10,904 nucleotides of DNA from Bacteriovoracaceae bacterium (GCA_947446835.1 CANFHS010000064.1:1-10904), one strand, 5' to 3'. Positions 1 through 6,698 are shown, counted from the stretch's first letter. Numbers and translations are program-made. Notes: generated by a model not told the origin, from the letters alone.

Positions 1-1
1 C

Positions 2-211
2 CTGGCCTGGTTGCTCTGCCTGACCCTGCGGCGCTACGAGTTCATCCAGCTTCCCGACATCTATTACGATCGCACGCTGCCGGTGACCTTCGATCCCGCC
101 TATTACGCCTTGGTGGCCGTGGCGGCGTTGGGAATCGTGCTGGTGGCTTGCCTGTACCCCAGCCGGCGCGCCGCCAGGCTGAATCCGCTGGATGGTATCC
201 GACTTGGGTAA
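2..211 (+). CDS. LolC/LolE-type ABC permease, C-terminal end (partial)
   Basis: Only the last 69 residues are present; the gene enters from the left edge. The tail has a periplasmic stretch (IQLPDIYYDRTLPV), a transmembrane helix (about residues 33-52) and the closing YPSRRAARLNPLDGIR. That ending is the FtsX-family permease signature typical of LolC and LolE, the inner-membrane subunits that extract lipoproteins and pass them to LolA. The order of the LP.IYYD.LPV segment and the final helix matches Lol permeases better than the related macrolide or cell-division FtsX proteins. LolC cannot be told from LolE, or from a fused LolF, with this little sequence. The stop codon TAA is at 209-211, and the next gene starts 20 bases inside this one, which suggests translational coupling. 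Confidence 0.85.
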   Translation: MAWLLCLTLRRYEFIQLPDIYYDRTLPVTFDPAYYALVAVAALGIVLVACLYPSRRAARLNPLDGIRLG

Positions 212-1034
212 GATTCGCATATCCTCAGCGGCGGTGTTTCTGGGGTTGCTGCTGGGGTTCATGTCGGGAGCAGGGGCGGCCGAGAGGCCGCCTTGCCGCG
301 TCATGCTGGTGCCCGGAGCGTTTGGGCAGGACGGCGCTGGGGCCAATCTGTTCCTTGCCCCGGCCGATTATTTTGCCGAGTACTGCGCCTTTCTCACCGG
401 ACATGGTTGCCAAGTTGAGCAAGCGTCATTTCCTGCCGATGCCACGATCGAAGAGCGCGGATTGCTGCTCAAGGACCAGCTGGCCCGGCGAAGCCAGCGC
501 GATCCCGCGCCTTGGGTCCTTCTCACGCATAGCCAAGGGGGCCTGGATGCGCGCTTTGCCTTGCGTGCGTTGGGCATGAAGGGCGTGCGGGGAGTGTTCG
601 GGATCGGCGTTCCGAATCGGGGCACGCCGGCCGCTTCGTGGGTGGTGAGGCAGCGGGATCGGCACAGCGCGGTGTACTGGCTGCTGCGCTGGGTGGCCGG
701 GTATGACCTCGAGGCGCTACGCTTTGCAGGTGAGCTCACACCGGAGTTCCTGGAGCGGCACGCCTCGCATTTCGCCGATGTTCCCGGCGTTCGCATGGCG
801 TCGGCGCGGGCTGTTTGCCGAACCCGCTGCCACGCCGGACTTCGCTTCGTCGCTCGATGGCTGGATGTGGGGGAGGGCGACGGACTGGTCCCGGCGCAGA
901 GCCAGGCCTGGGGCGAAGACCTGGGTGAGTACGATCTGGATCATCTTTCCGAGGTAGGCGTCGATGAAGAGAAACGCGCAGAGCGTCAACGGCTGCTTTC
1001 CAGGCTTTGGGACTGGTTGAGATCGGGTTCCTAG
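192..1034 (+). CDS. Secreted triacylglycerol lipase-like alpha/beta hydrolase
   Basis: A 280-residue protein predicted to hydrolyse ester (lipid) substrates outside the cytoplasm. It has a signal peptide (hydrophobic core about residues 11-26, likely cleavage after AGAA at 30). The strand HVMLVPGA-like segment RVMLVPGAFG (36-45) precedes an oxyanion-type loop. The nucleophile elbow is THSQGG with Ser114, followed by GIGVPNRGTP (137-146), the usual post-nucleophile strand of bacterial lipases. The acid is Asp230 in GDGLVP and the base is His251 in DHLSEV, both in the positions seen in Pseudomonas-type lipases. The first elbow residue is Thr, not Gly. The chosen ATG lies inside the upstream permease gene and gives a good signal peptide, but no clear Shine-Dalgarno site precedes it, so it is probably translated by coupling. 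Substrate is unknown; five Cys residues after the signal peptide could allow disulfides. Confidence 0.85.
   Translation: MVSDLGKIRISSAAVFLGLLLGFMSGAGAAERPPCRVMLVPGAFGQDGAGANLFLAPADYFAEYCAFLTGHGCQVEQASFPADATIEERGLLLKDQLARRSQRDPAPWVLLTHSQGGLDARFALRALGMKGVRGVFGIGVPNRGTPAASWVVRQRDRHSAVYWLLRWVAGYDLEALRFAGELTPEFLERHASHFADVPGVRMASARAVCRTRCHAGLRFVARWLDVGEGDGLVPAQSQAWGEDLGEYDLDHLSEVGVDEEKRAERQRLLSRLWDWLRSGS
211..227 (+). repeat. 17-base direct repeat, left copy
   Basis: AGATTCGCATATCCTCA occurs here and again at 10265-10281 in the same orientation. This copy begins on the last base of the permease stop codon and lies within the signal-peptide codons of the lipase, read as (A)AG ATT CGC ATA TCC TCA. 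The bases just outside the repeat differ between copies. Confidence 0.8.
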
Positions 1035-1070
1035 GTTACTCAAAAGACTGGAATGGGGAGGGGGGCCTGA

Positions 1071-2279
1071 ATGGTTTGGCAGCGTGCCACGCAGTGGATT
1101 CTTTTGGGGTTGTCGTTGGCCGTGAGCGCGGTGCCGGCAGATGCCGCCATGAGGCCCGAGCTGTGCGTGCTGACCGAACCCTCGACGAGCCCGACTTTCC
1201 AGGACGATCTGTTCCAGCGCTGGCAAGAATCGGTGATCCGTTCTTCGGTGACCCCGGTTTATTCGCGCATCCAGTTCGGGAGTTGCGACGGCACCCCGAA
1301 GGACGCGCCCGTGGATGTCTGGGCGCTGGACGCCACCGGCGCTCAGGTCGAAGTTGCGGTGCGCACCCTCCAAAGCGCGGGCTCGAACCTGCGGGTGCTT
1401 CTGACGGCAACCAGCCCCGGCGGACCCGGATCGGCCCACGCTCAGGCTTTTGGTCCTGCGACCGCGGTCGAAGTCGATGCCCCGCGCGCCTGGCGTGTGG
1501 CCTGGCTACTTCGCTTGGGACATGGCTGGACCCAGGGCCCCTCCTTCGCGCAAGCGGTGCGCGAAGGAGCCTTGCTCGCCACCCGGGACCTGAAGGGCGT
1601 GGCCCTGGGAGACTCGGCCGACGCGCTCGCGCCGAGCCAGCTCGCGGTTCACGGAACTGATTGGGATGCCCAAGGCGCGGCTCAGGGCGAGATCAAGGAT
1701 GCGGTCGAGCTCAGGCAGGATCCCCTGGATCCGCCCGAAGGCAACTCCATCTGGCTGGATGGCGAAGTCCTGCGGTACTACTTTGAACCGCTCCAGGAAT
1801 GGATCGGGGGCGACCTGTCCGGCGTCCTCGACAAGCTCCAGGGTGCGCGGCTGACCCGCGATTCGCGGCGCCTGAACGTGAGCGTGATCTTCGATACCCC
1901 GCAAAGAATCTCAATGCTTCCTCCGGGGCAAAGACCCAGGACCGGGCAGCCGGCCTGGTTGGAGCTGCCCGAGGAGCTGCGTTTCGGATTGGCCATCCGA
2001 GGCGATCGCTTCGAGGTGGGCGGCCTGGACCAGTCGACCCACACCGCACGCCTGGGACTCCGGGCGCCCGTGGGCACGATGACGGCCAACCTGCGCTCCA
2101 TCCGGGTCAATCTGACCACTGGGGCCGTCCGCGTGGAAGCGGGACTCCTGCAGAACGCCGTGGGGCTGGTGGCACGCGGCCAATTCTTTGCCAAGAAATT
2201 CGACGGCGTGGCCGTGCGGGACACCTTGGGAATCAACTGGCCTTGGCTGAGCCTGCCTTTGCTCCTGTTTCTCCTCTGA
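1071..2279 (+). CDS. Secreted orphan protein, 402 residues
   Basis: I do not recognise a family. The ATG is supported by a strong purine-rich ribosome site at 1055-1065, about five bases upstream. The product starts with a signal peptide (TQWILLGLSLAVSAVPADAA, cleavage near 26), so it is exported. The mature part looks bipartite: residues 30-200 alternate strands and helices, including a helix-rich LLRLGHGW...QAVREGALLATRDL segment (147-174). Residues 225-385 look beta-rich, with many short alternating hydrophobic strands (for example LNVSVIFD, LRFGLAIRGDRFEVGGL, LRSIRVNLTTGAVRVEAGLL). The final 13 residues (PWLSLPLLLFLL) are hydrophobic but too short for a confident membrane anchor and end without a charged tail. 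Cys32 and Cys72 could form a disulfide. It follows the lipase by 36 bases and may be cotranscribed with it; whether it assists the lipase is speculation. Confidence 0.75.
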   Translation: MVWQRATQWILLGLSLAVSAVPADAAMRPELCVLTEPSTSPTFQDDLFQRWQESVIRSSVTPVYSRIQFGSCDGTPKDAPVDVWALDATGAQVEVAVRTLQSAGSNLRVLLTATSPGGPGSAHAQAFGPATAVEVDAPRAWRVAWLLRLGHGWTQGPSFAQAVREGALLATRDLKGVALGDSADALAPSQLAVHGTDWDAQGAAQGEIKDAVELRQDPLDPPEGNSIWLDGEVLRYYFEPLQEWIGGDLSGVLDKLQGARLTRDSRRLNVSVIFDTPQRISMLPPGQRPRTGQPAWLELPEELRFGLAIRGDRFEVGGLDQSTHTARLGLRAPVGTMTANLRSIRVNLTTGAVRVEAGLLQNAVGLVARGQFFAKKFDGVAVRDTLGINWPWLSLPLLLFLL

Positions 2280-2358
2280 CTGGTCTGGAAGGTGCACCGA
2301 GTTCCCGAGGGAGGCCTGGGTTGAGGGGCGTCCCCATCCAAAGAGGAGGAACTGATTT

Positions 2359-2865
2359 ATGTCCATACGCAATCGACTGCTTCCGGAACTGTGGCGCGGT
2401 GAACGGAGTGCCTGGAATCCGACTCGTGAGCTGAGCCGGATGCAACGGCAGATGGAGCGGCTGTTAGACGATTACTTTGTCGAGCCGTACGCGACCGAAG
2501 CGGCTTTTGTGCCCGCCTGTGACGTGGAAGAATCGAACACCCATTTCCTGGTGACCTTCGATCTTCCAGGCGTCAAGAAGGAGGACGTGAAGATCGACCT
2601 GCAGGAAAACCAGCTGACTGTTTCGGGCGAGCGCAAGCACGAGCACAAGGAAGAAGTTCCCGGTCGCTATGCGCGCGAACGTTACTACGGCTCGTTTACC
2701 CGCTCGTTCGCGCTTCCGTCGAAGGTGAATGCCGACAAGGTGGAAGCCAACTACGTCAACGGCGTGCTCCAGATCGCCATCCCCAAGACCGAGATCGTGG
2801 TCGGCAAGTCGATCCCGATCAAGGAAGGCAAGCTGATCGAGTCGAAGCAGGGCAAGGTCGCCTGA
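2359..2865 (+). CDS. Hsp20/alpha-crystallin small heat-shock protein
   Basis: A 168-residue ATP-independent holdase chaperone that binds unfolding proteins in the cytoplasm as large oligomers. The alpha-crystallin domain spans about residues 50-145: DVEESNTHFLVTFDLPGVKKEDV (55-77), then LTVSGER (86-92), the loop with GSFTRSFALP (111-120), and NGVLQIAIPK (134-143). The amphipathic N-terminal arm contains RQMERLLDDYF. The C-terminal I-P-I (152-154) is the IxI motif that docks on neighbouring subunits. Length is normal for the class. The start is fixed by AAGAGGAGGAAC, with AGGAGG about nine bases before the ATG. It is 79 bases after the orphan secreted gene. I found no convincing sigma-32 or CIRCE element upstream, although a CCCCAT -10-like string lies at 2332-2337 without a matching -35. 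Confidence 0.96.
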   Translation: MSIRNRLLPELWRGERSAWNPTRELSRMQRQMERLLDDYFVEPYATEAAFVPACDVEESNTHFLVTFDLPGVKKEDVKIDLQENQLTVSGERKHEHKEEVPGRYARERYYGSFTRSFALPSKVNADKVEANYVNGVLQIAIPKTEIVVGKSIPIKEGKLIESKQGKVA

Positions 2866-2889
2866 TCTTCGGTTCGTTTGACGCCAGTA

Positions 2890-2934
2890 GAACGGGGCCG
2901 CGTGGGGTGGGTCCCCATCCTGGCGGCTCCGTTC
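2890..2934 (+). terminator. Nested hairpin after hsp20, possible terminator without a U-tract
   Basis: A 12-base-pair stem (2890-2901 with 2923-2934, GAACGGGGCCGC against GCGGCTCCGTTC, one G-U pair) encloses a second small hairpin (GGGG 2904-2907 with CCCC 2913-2916). It begins 25 bases after the hsp20 stop and ends 27 bases before the next gene. The only following T-rich sequence is a TTT at 2941-2943, so classical intrinsic termination is doubtful. It could instead be an RNA-stabilising 3' structure or an attenuator between hsp20 and the downstream small gene. Confidence 0.45.
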
Positions 2935-2960
2935 GCGGCGTTTGAATCAGGGAGGTTTGG

Positions 2961-3167
2961 ATGGGCCACGAAACCATGCCTGGGTCCGAGGAGGAGCAGG
3001 AACGTTGCTGTCCCGGCTGCGGTCTGCCCGAAGAGGATTGGCCGCTGTTCGATGAGGTGGGCAGGAGCGGATTCATCGCCACAAGCGGCGAGGAGTATTG
3101 CTGCGAGATCTGCGCGCGTGGCGGGAGCTGTGGGTGCGCAAAACCCTTGGAAAGAGCCGCGATTTGA
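2961..3167 (+). CDS. Cys-rich small metal-binding protein (metallothionein-like tail)
   Basis: A 68-residue acidic protein with eight cysteines in two clusters. The first is C16-C17-x2-C20 (CCPGC) and the second is C47-C48-x2-C51-x5-C57-x-C59 (YCCEICARGGSCGC). The two CxxC knuckles about 27 residues apart are what a single zinc ribbon or treble-clef site needs. The second cluster resembles the C-terminal YC...CA.G...CGC pattern of bacterial metallothioneins such as SmtA, though the N-terminal metallothionein Cys cluster is missing. There is no signal peptide, so it is likely cytoplasmic. GGGAGG at 2950-2955 supports the ATG, about five bases away. It follows hsp20 by 95 bases, across a strong hairpin. 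A zinc-storage, metal-stress or nucleic-acid-binding role is possible. That it is a real gene is well supported by the ribosome site and the ordered Cys pattern. Confidence 0.75.
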   Translation: MGHETMPGSEEEQERCCPGCGLPEEDWPLFDEVGRSGFIATSGEEYCCEICARGGSCGCAKPLERAAI

Positions 3168-3220
3168 AAGGCTGAATCAACCTTATTAATTGCTCATTTT
3201 TTGCCGCTGAATTTGTCAAA
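3168..3220 (+). other. AT-rich intergenic spacer, possible promoter or weak terminator
   Basis: This short gap is much more AT-rich than its surroundings. It has TTGAAA (3164-3169, overlapping the previous stop) and TATTAA (3184-3189) spaced 14 apart, which is too close for a good sigma-70 promoter. A weak AAGG/CCTT hairpin (3168-3171 with 3181-3184) precedes a run of six T at 3197-3202, which could be a poor terminator of the small Cys-rich gene. Both readings are weak; the base composition change is what is directly visible. Confidence 0.3.
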
Positions 3221-3682
3221 ATGGGGCTTGGGCGAATGAAGTTGATGACGCCTGAACGTGACACCCGCTACAGCCAAGTTGTTCTTCTGGATTTCTACGG
3301 GATTGAGCTCCCGGACTTGGACTCGCACCTGGCCGACGTGCACTTCTGGAGTGCGGCCCACCACTATTGGTGCGAGCACGAGGCAGGGTCCGAGATTCCT
3401 GTGGCTGACTTCCACCGCATCCGGTTCCTGGCCCATCTGCGCCACCTGTACCTGCTGGTCTGGCTGAAGGGCGATTTTTCGCAAGCCCGCGATGATTCCG
3501 GAAACGGTCTGGAGTACCGGCAATCCTGGAACCCCGATGTCCTGCAGCTTCCCGATCCGAGGATGTTCGAGGACATGCGCCGACACCAGCGGTTTCCCTG
3601 CGGCAAGGACTTTCCGGGTGATGTGTACCTGAAGGACCTGGAACCCCCGGGCGCGTGGGTCAATGCCCTCAAGGTGTCTTGA
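3221..3682 (+). CDS. Orphan cytoplasmic protein, 153 residues
   Basis: No family recognised. The product is rich in His, Trp and Tyr, with no signal peptide or long membrane segment. The segment FHRIRFLAHLRHLYLLVWLKGDFSQA (64-89) should form an amphipathic or partly hydrophobic helix, followed by a polar, Pro-rich C-terminal half (WNPDVLQLPDPRMFEDMRR). It contains two Cys. Start choice is uncertain: ATG at 3221 has no ribosome site, while ATG at 3239 (giving MKLMTPERD) follows GGGGCTTGGGCGA and ATG at 3248 is also possible. I keep the longest form. Its stop is 16 bases from the stop of the convergent gene on the other strand. Codon use resembles the neighbours, so it is probably a real gene, possibly on its own transcript from the AT-rich spacer. 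Confidence 0.6.
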   Translation: MGLGRMKLMTPERDTRYSQVVLLDFYGIELPDLDSHLADVHFWSAAHHYWCEHEAGSEIPVADFHRIRFLAHLRHLYLLVWLKGDFSQARDDSGNGLEYRQSWNPDVLQLPDPRMFEDMRRHQRFPCGKDFPGDVYLKDLEPPGAWVNALKVS

Positions 3683-3698
3683 ACAAGGGGTACCGGGC

Positions 3699-5276
3699 TC
3701 AGCGCTGCGCGGCCCAGTTCAAGAGGCTGGCGAAGAGCGGCCAGGTCTCGTCCGGATTGGTGAGCGGCGTGGTGCTGTCCAGAAGGTAATTGTCCCAGAG
3801 CGTCCAGTCGCTGTCAGTGAACCCTGGACGGGCCTGCAGGTGGGTGCCCAGGAGGACAACCCTGCCGCTGCCATAGTCATAGCGGACGATGGCGGCTTTT
3901 CCCGAATTGGCGCCGTTATGGGCGTACGTGGCCACAATTGTCACGTGCGATCCCTGCTGCGCATCGGTGGGAATCGCGAAGTAGCCGCCGCCATAATAGA
4001 GCTGCTGCATGGTGCCAAAGTTCCCGATGACTGGATCGCCACTGACATTGACGGGCGTGAGGGTGTAGTTGGGCCAGGCGATGATGTCGTTCATTGGCCC
4101 GGTGATCAGGGCCTTGTAGATTCCCAACGGGAAAGGATAGAGGATGCCGCTCCAGCGGATCTGGCTTGCGGCGTAGAAAGCCCCTGCACAGTCGCCCCAG
4201 TAGGCGCCGCCACTTCGAACGAAGTTCAGGATCTTCTGCTCCTGACCGGCCAGGCCGGTCTTCAATCCGTAAGCGTAGCCCCCGTCAAAGAATGCCACCT
4301 TGAAGTTGGACAAAGTGAGGCGGTTATCGATGATTTCCTGGAACCGGATGGCCAGGGGTACGTTTCCGCTGGCTTCGATGGCACGCCCGACGCTCGGGAG
4401 CAGGGGCGGCGCGATGCCACCGTCGGTCGTGTGGGTGGCCACCACGGCAATGCGGGCCCCGGTTGGATTGGGTGTCTCCACAATCGCCGGAGCGGTCGGG
4501 GTTCCGTCGTGGGCGTACTGGATCATGCGGCCGAGCAGGATCCAGGCGCCGATGGAATGGGTGTGTGTGCCGCCCATGGCCCAGTTGTCCCAGATCGTCC
4601 AGTCCAGCTCGCTGTCGCCGCGCAGGGAGAGCTCAAATGAGCTCAGCACAACGCGTCCGGCGTTGTAGGGAGCTCGCACGATGACAGCACGGTTCGAAGT
4701 ATCCCGGGCAATGACCGTGGCGTTGGGGGCCACCGAAAAGTAGCCGCCTCCATAGGATTGCCAAGCCTCCTGGGTGCCGTTCCCGAAGGACGCATCAGTG
4801 ATGCTCAGGGTCCGTTTGGCTGCGGTGGGGCGAGTCCAGGTGTAGTTGGCTCTGTAGACATCCAGCGTTCCGCCGTTCAGGGCAGCAAAGTAGGCCCCTG
4901 CTTCGATGCCCACCATTCCCCCGCCGCTGTTCAGGTAAGCGCGGATGGCGCGTTGGGCCGCTGAGGAACCCAGCGAGGCGGCATTGTCGGCATAGCGCCC
5001 GTTGCAGCAGCGTTCACCCCCTTCGCCTGCGGGAAGGATGAAAACGTCGAAGTTGGACGGGGTGAGTCGCCCCTGCAGGATGTCGGAATGGGTGATTCCG
5101 ATGGGCTGGTGCCCCATCGCCGCGACCGCGCGATACAGGGCCAGGACCTTGTCCGAGTCGGTCCCGATATCGGTGAAGATGGCCACCTTGAGCGCCTCCG
5201 CCGCATGGGCAGGCCGATCGAGTGGCAAAAAGATGACCAGGAGCGCAAGCAGCGACACCGTGAGCAGGCGATTCAT
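3699..5276 (-). CDS. Secreted tandem BPL_N / class-I GATase-like domain protein
   Basis: A 525-residue exported protein (signal peptide MNRLLTVSLLALLVIFLPL, cleavage near AHA at 25) built from two copies of a flavodoxin-like glutamine-amidotransferase fold of the BPL_N type. Copy 1 runs about 28-255 and copy 2 about 274-520. Matching elements are VAIFTD / IAVVAT, DILQGRLTPSNFDVFILPAG / EIIDNRLTLSNFKVAFFDGG, the nucleophile elbow GIEAGAYFA / GDCAGAFYA, then YGGGYFSV / YGGGYFAI, GRVVLSSFE / GRVVLLGTH, and LDWTIWDNW / SDWTLWDNY. Copy 2 keeps the elbow cysteine (Cys363); copy 1 has Glu125 there. Known relatives are often annotated as biotin-protein-ligase N-terminal domains, without a proven reaction. 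The frame is open upstream to 5648, but the ATG at 5276-5274 gives a textbook signal peptide and avoids overlapping the DUF202 gene, 56 bases upstream. Probably the last gene of a three-gene operon. Confidence 0.88.
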   Translation of the reverse strand: MNRLLTVSLLALLVIFLPLDRPAHAAEALKVAIFTDIGTDSDKVLALYRAVAAMGHQPIGITHSDILQGRLTPSNFDVFILPAGEGGERCCNGRYADNAASLGSSAAQRAIRAYLNSGGGMVGIEAGAYFAALNGGTLDVYRANYTWTRPTAAKRTLSITDASFGNGTQEAWQSYGGGYFSVAPNATVIARDTSNRAVIVRAPYNAGRVVLSSFELSLRGDSELDWTIWDNWAMGGTHTHSIGAWILLGRMIQYAHDGTPTAPAIVETPNPTGARIAVVATHTTDGGIAPPLLPSVGRAIEASGNVPLAIRFQEIIDNRLTLSNFKVAFFDGGYAYGLKTGLAGQEQKILNFVRSGGAYWGDCAGAFYAASQIRWSGILYPFPLGIYKALITGPMNDIIAWPNYTLTPVNVSGDPVIGNFGTMQQLYYGGGYFAIPTDAQQGSHVTIVATYAHNGANSGKAAIVRYDYGSGRVVLLGTHLQARPGFTDSDWTLWDNYLLDSTTPLTNPDETWPLFASLLNWAAQR

Positions 5277-5332
5277 GGCCGCCGGCTTTGCAAGAACTGT
5301 GTGCTGTGGCGGGGGATGCGGTTCAGCCTCCG

Positions 5333-5731
5333 TCACTCGGCCTGGATCAGGAGAAACGACACGGAAAACCCGAACAGGATCGCGACCGCGCCGACTGCCC
5401 AGATCATCCTGGAGTCGGTCTTGAACGAATGCGAGTCGATCATTCTTTTCACGTGCCAGTAATGCCAAAGGGTCAGGATCAGCAGGATGGTTCCGAAGAT
5501 CACCATTTCCAGGCCGAAGGTATGGGTTCGTCCGAACAAGGACGTGGGCGCCTTCTCGGCGGATTTGGCGCGCATTTCCGCCAGGAAGTGTGAAAACCGG
5601 TTGGTCGCGATCCCCAGGGTGAGGACCGAGAACGAGGTGCGGAGCCAAGCCAGAAAGGTCCGCTCATTGGCCAGGTGCTCGGATATGTGTGGCCGGCTCG
5701 GCTCGTTCTGGCCCTCATTTTTTTCAGTCAT
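5333..5731 (-). CDS. DUF202 family inner-membrane protein
   Basis: A 132-residue membrane protein with the DUF202 hallmark HLANERTFLAWLRTSFSVLTLG (19-40). The hydrophobic stretches are about 31-45, 73-91 (FGLEMVIFGTILLILTLWH) and 109-129 (MIWAVGAVAILFGFSVSFLLI), giving three membrane segments as in YidH-like proteins. The family has no established biochemical role. Between helices 1 and 2 there is a charged loop (FLAEMRAKSAEKAPTS). Its ATG (5731-5729) overlaps the stop of the upstream yihY-like gene in an ATGA, so the two are almost certainly translated together. The product ends in QAE shortly after the third helix, a normal length for the family. Confidence 0.92.
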   Translation of the reverse strand: MTEKNEGQNEPSRPHISEHLANERTFLAWLRTSFSVLTLGIATNRFSHFLAEMRAKSAEKAPTSLFGRTHTFGLEMVIFGTILLILTLWHYWHVKRMIDSHSFKTDSRMIWAVGAVAILFGFSVSFLLIQAE

Positions 5732-6612
5732 GGTTGATGCCACCGCCTGATCATCAATTGATGGGTGATCTCCGCGCCATAAAGGAAGACCTGGTTCATG
5801 AAATTGACCCATACGAGGAGGACGACAAATCCCCCTGCCAGGCCGCCGAGCGAAGTCAAATCGCCTTGTGTGAGAACGTGAGCGCCTACGAGACGCGCTG
5901 CCGTCTGGAAAGCGGCTGTGACCAGGGTTCCGGGAACCAGGATGCGCCATGGAGCGCGCTCCGGAATGAAGAAGCGGTACAGGAGAAATGCAAACAGGGC
6001 CTGCAGCAAGAAGAAGACCAGCATGTCGCCGCTTCCGATCAGGAAGCGTGTGGGTGTTTCCGGGGCATTGCTGGGAATGTCGAACTCGACGCGCACCCAA
6101 AGGCTGGCGAGGAAGACCTGGATGTGCAGCAGCGCGAGGAGGGTACCCCGGATCTTTTGCCTCAATGCCTCGATGAAGCCGGGCTTTGCGTCAGGATAGC
6201 CCCAGACGATTTCCAGAGCTTCGCTGAGGTGCCGGAAATAGAGAGCCGCGCCCCAGGCCATGGCTGCGATGCCGAACACCGCCATCCCACCTCGCAGGCG
6301 GATCTGCCCGGAGAACTGATCGGTCAAGTAGGCCAGGAAGTCCACACCCCTCGGCCCCAGGCGATCCTGGACCTTGGGTACGATTTCCGCGATCACCTTT
6401 TCCCTGCCGAAGAGCAGGATTCCCAGCAAGTACAGGCCAATCAAGAATGGGCCGATGGAAACGACTGAATAGAAGGCCAGCGCGGCGCTCCAGGCACTGC
6501 ACCGATGTTGCTGCCAACTCAGGAAGGACTTCTTCAGGACGGAAAATGCATCCTTGAACCATGAGATGGCCACATGCGGAGTGGTTTGCAAGATATGGTC
6601 CGCCGCTCGCAT
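5728..6612 (-). CDS. YihY/BrkB family (UPF0761) inner-membrane protein
   Basis: A 294-residue polytopic membrane protein of the family once named after RNase BN and BrkB; members are not RNases and their transport or envelope role is unsettled. Visible family features are AALAFYSVVSIGPFLIGLYLLG (43-64), AWGAALYFRHLSEALEIVWG (119-138, the conserved helix with the NxIW-like motif), and WRILVPGTLVTAAFQTAARL (222-241). The end is GGLAGGFVVLLVWVNFMNQVFLYGAEI (256-282), also typical. Six membrane helices can be placed near 42-68, 107-126, 156-173, 194-215, 223-241 and 256-280. The ATG at 6612 has no obvious ribosome site; a TTG seven codons downstream is an alternative. It is the first gene of the leftward group and faces the outer-membrane gene across 86 bases. 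Confidence 0.92.
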   Translation of the reverse strand: MRAADHILQTTPHVAISWFKDAFSVLKKSFLSWQQHRCSAWSAALAFYSVVSIGPFLIGLYLLGILLFGREKVIAEIVPKVQDRLGPRGVDFLAYLTDQFSGQIRLRGGMAVFGIAAMAWGAALYFRHLSEALEIVWGYPDAKPGFIEALRQKIRGTLLALLHIQVFLASLWVRVEFDIPSNAPETPTRFLIGSGDMLVFFLLQALFAFLLYRFFIPERAPWRILVPGTLVTAAFQTAARLVGAHVLTQGDLTSLGGLAGGFVVLLVWVNFMNQVFLYGAEITHQLMIRRWHQP

Positions 6613-6698
6613 TCAATGCCGGGTGGCCGTTGAAGTTGCGTGGAGGCACTAGGACATCCCGCTGCGGCAGGGTGCGGCTGTTGCAGCGATCAGGAAAG
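6613..6698. promoter_or_regulatory. Divergent intergenic region between yihY-like and barrel genes
   Basis: An 86-base gap from which both transcripts must start unless one begins inside the opposite gene. I see no convincing sigma-70 pair on either strand. Small inverted repeats are present (CCGCTGCGG at 6659-6667, and GCTGC at 6661-6665 against GCAGC at 6684-6688), but none is clearly an operator. The call rests on gene orientation only. Confidence 0.4.

Noticed and set aside
717..1439. 240-codon minus-strand frame across the lipase end and orphan start
   Set aside because: It covers parts of two well-supported genes with signal peptides; a shadow frame.
2332..2337. Sigma-32 -10-like CCCCAT before hsp20
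   Set aside because: No CTTGAA-like -35 lies 13-15 bases upstream, and the leader would be almost absent before the ribosome site.
3663..4640. 325-codon open frame on the plus strand inside the tandem-domain gene
   Set aside because: Antisense to the second GATase-like copy, whose motifs are convincing; no ribosome site or family match.
5277..5648. N-terminal extension of the tandem-domain protein
   Set aside because: The frame stays open but overlaps the DUF202 coding sequence, and the internal ATG at 5276 begins a textbook signal peptide.
6561..6698. N-terminal extension of the barrel protein
   Set aside because: It would overlap the yihY-like gene and bury the signal peptide; ATG 6699 fits better.
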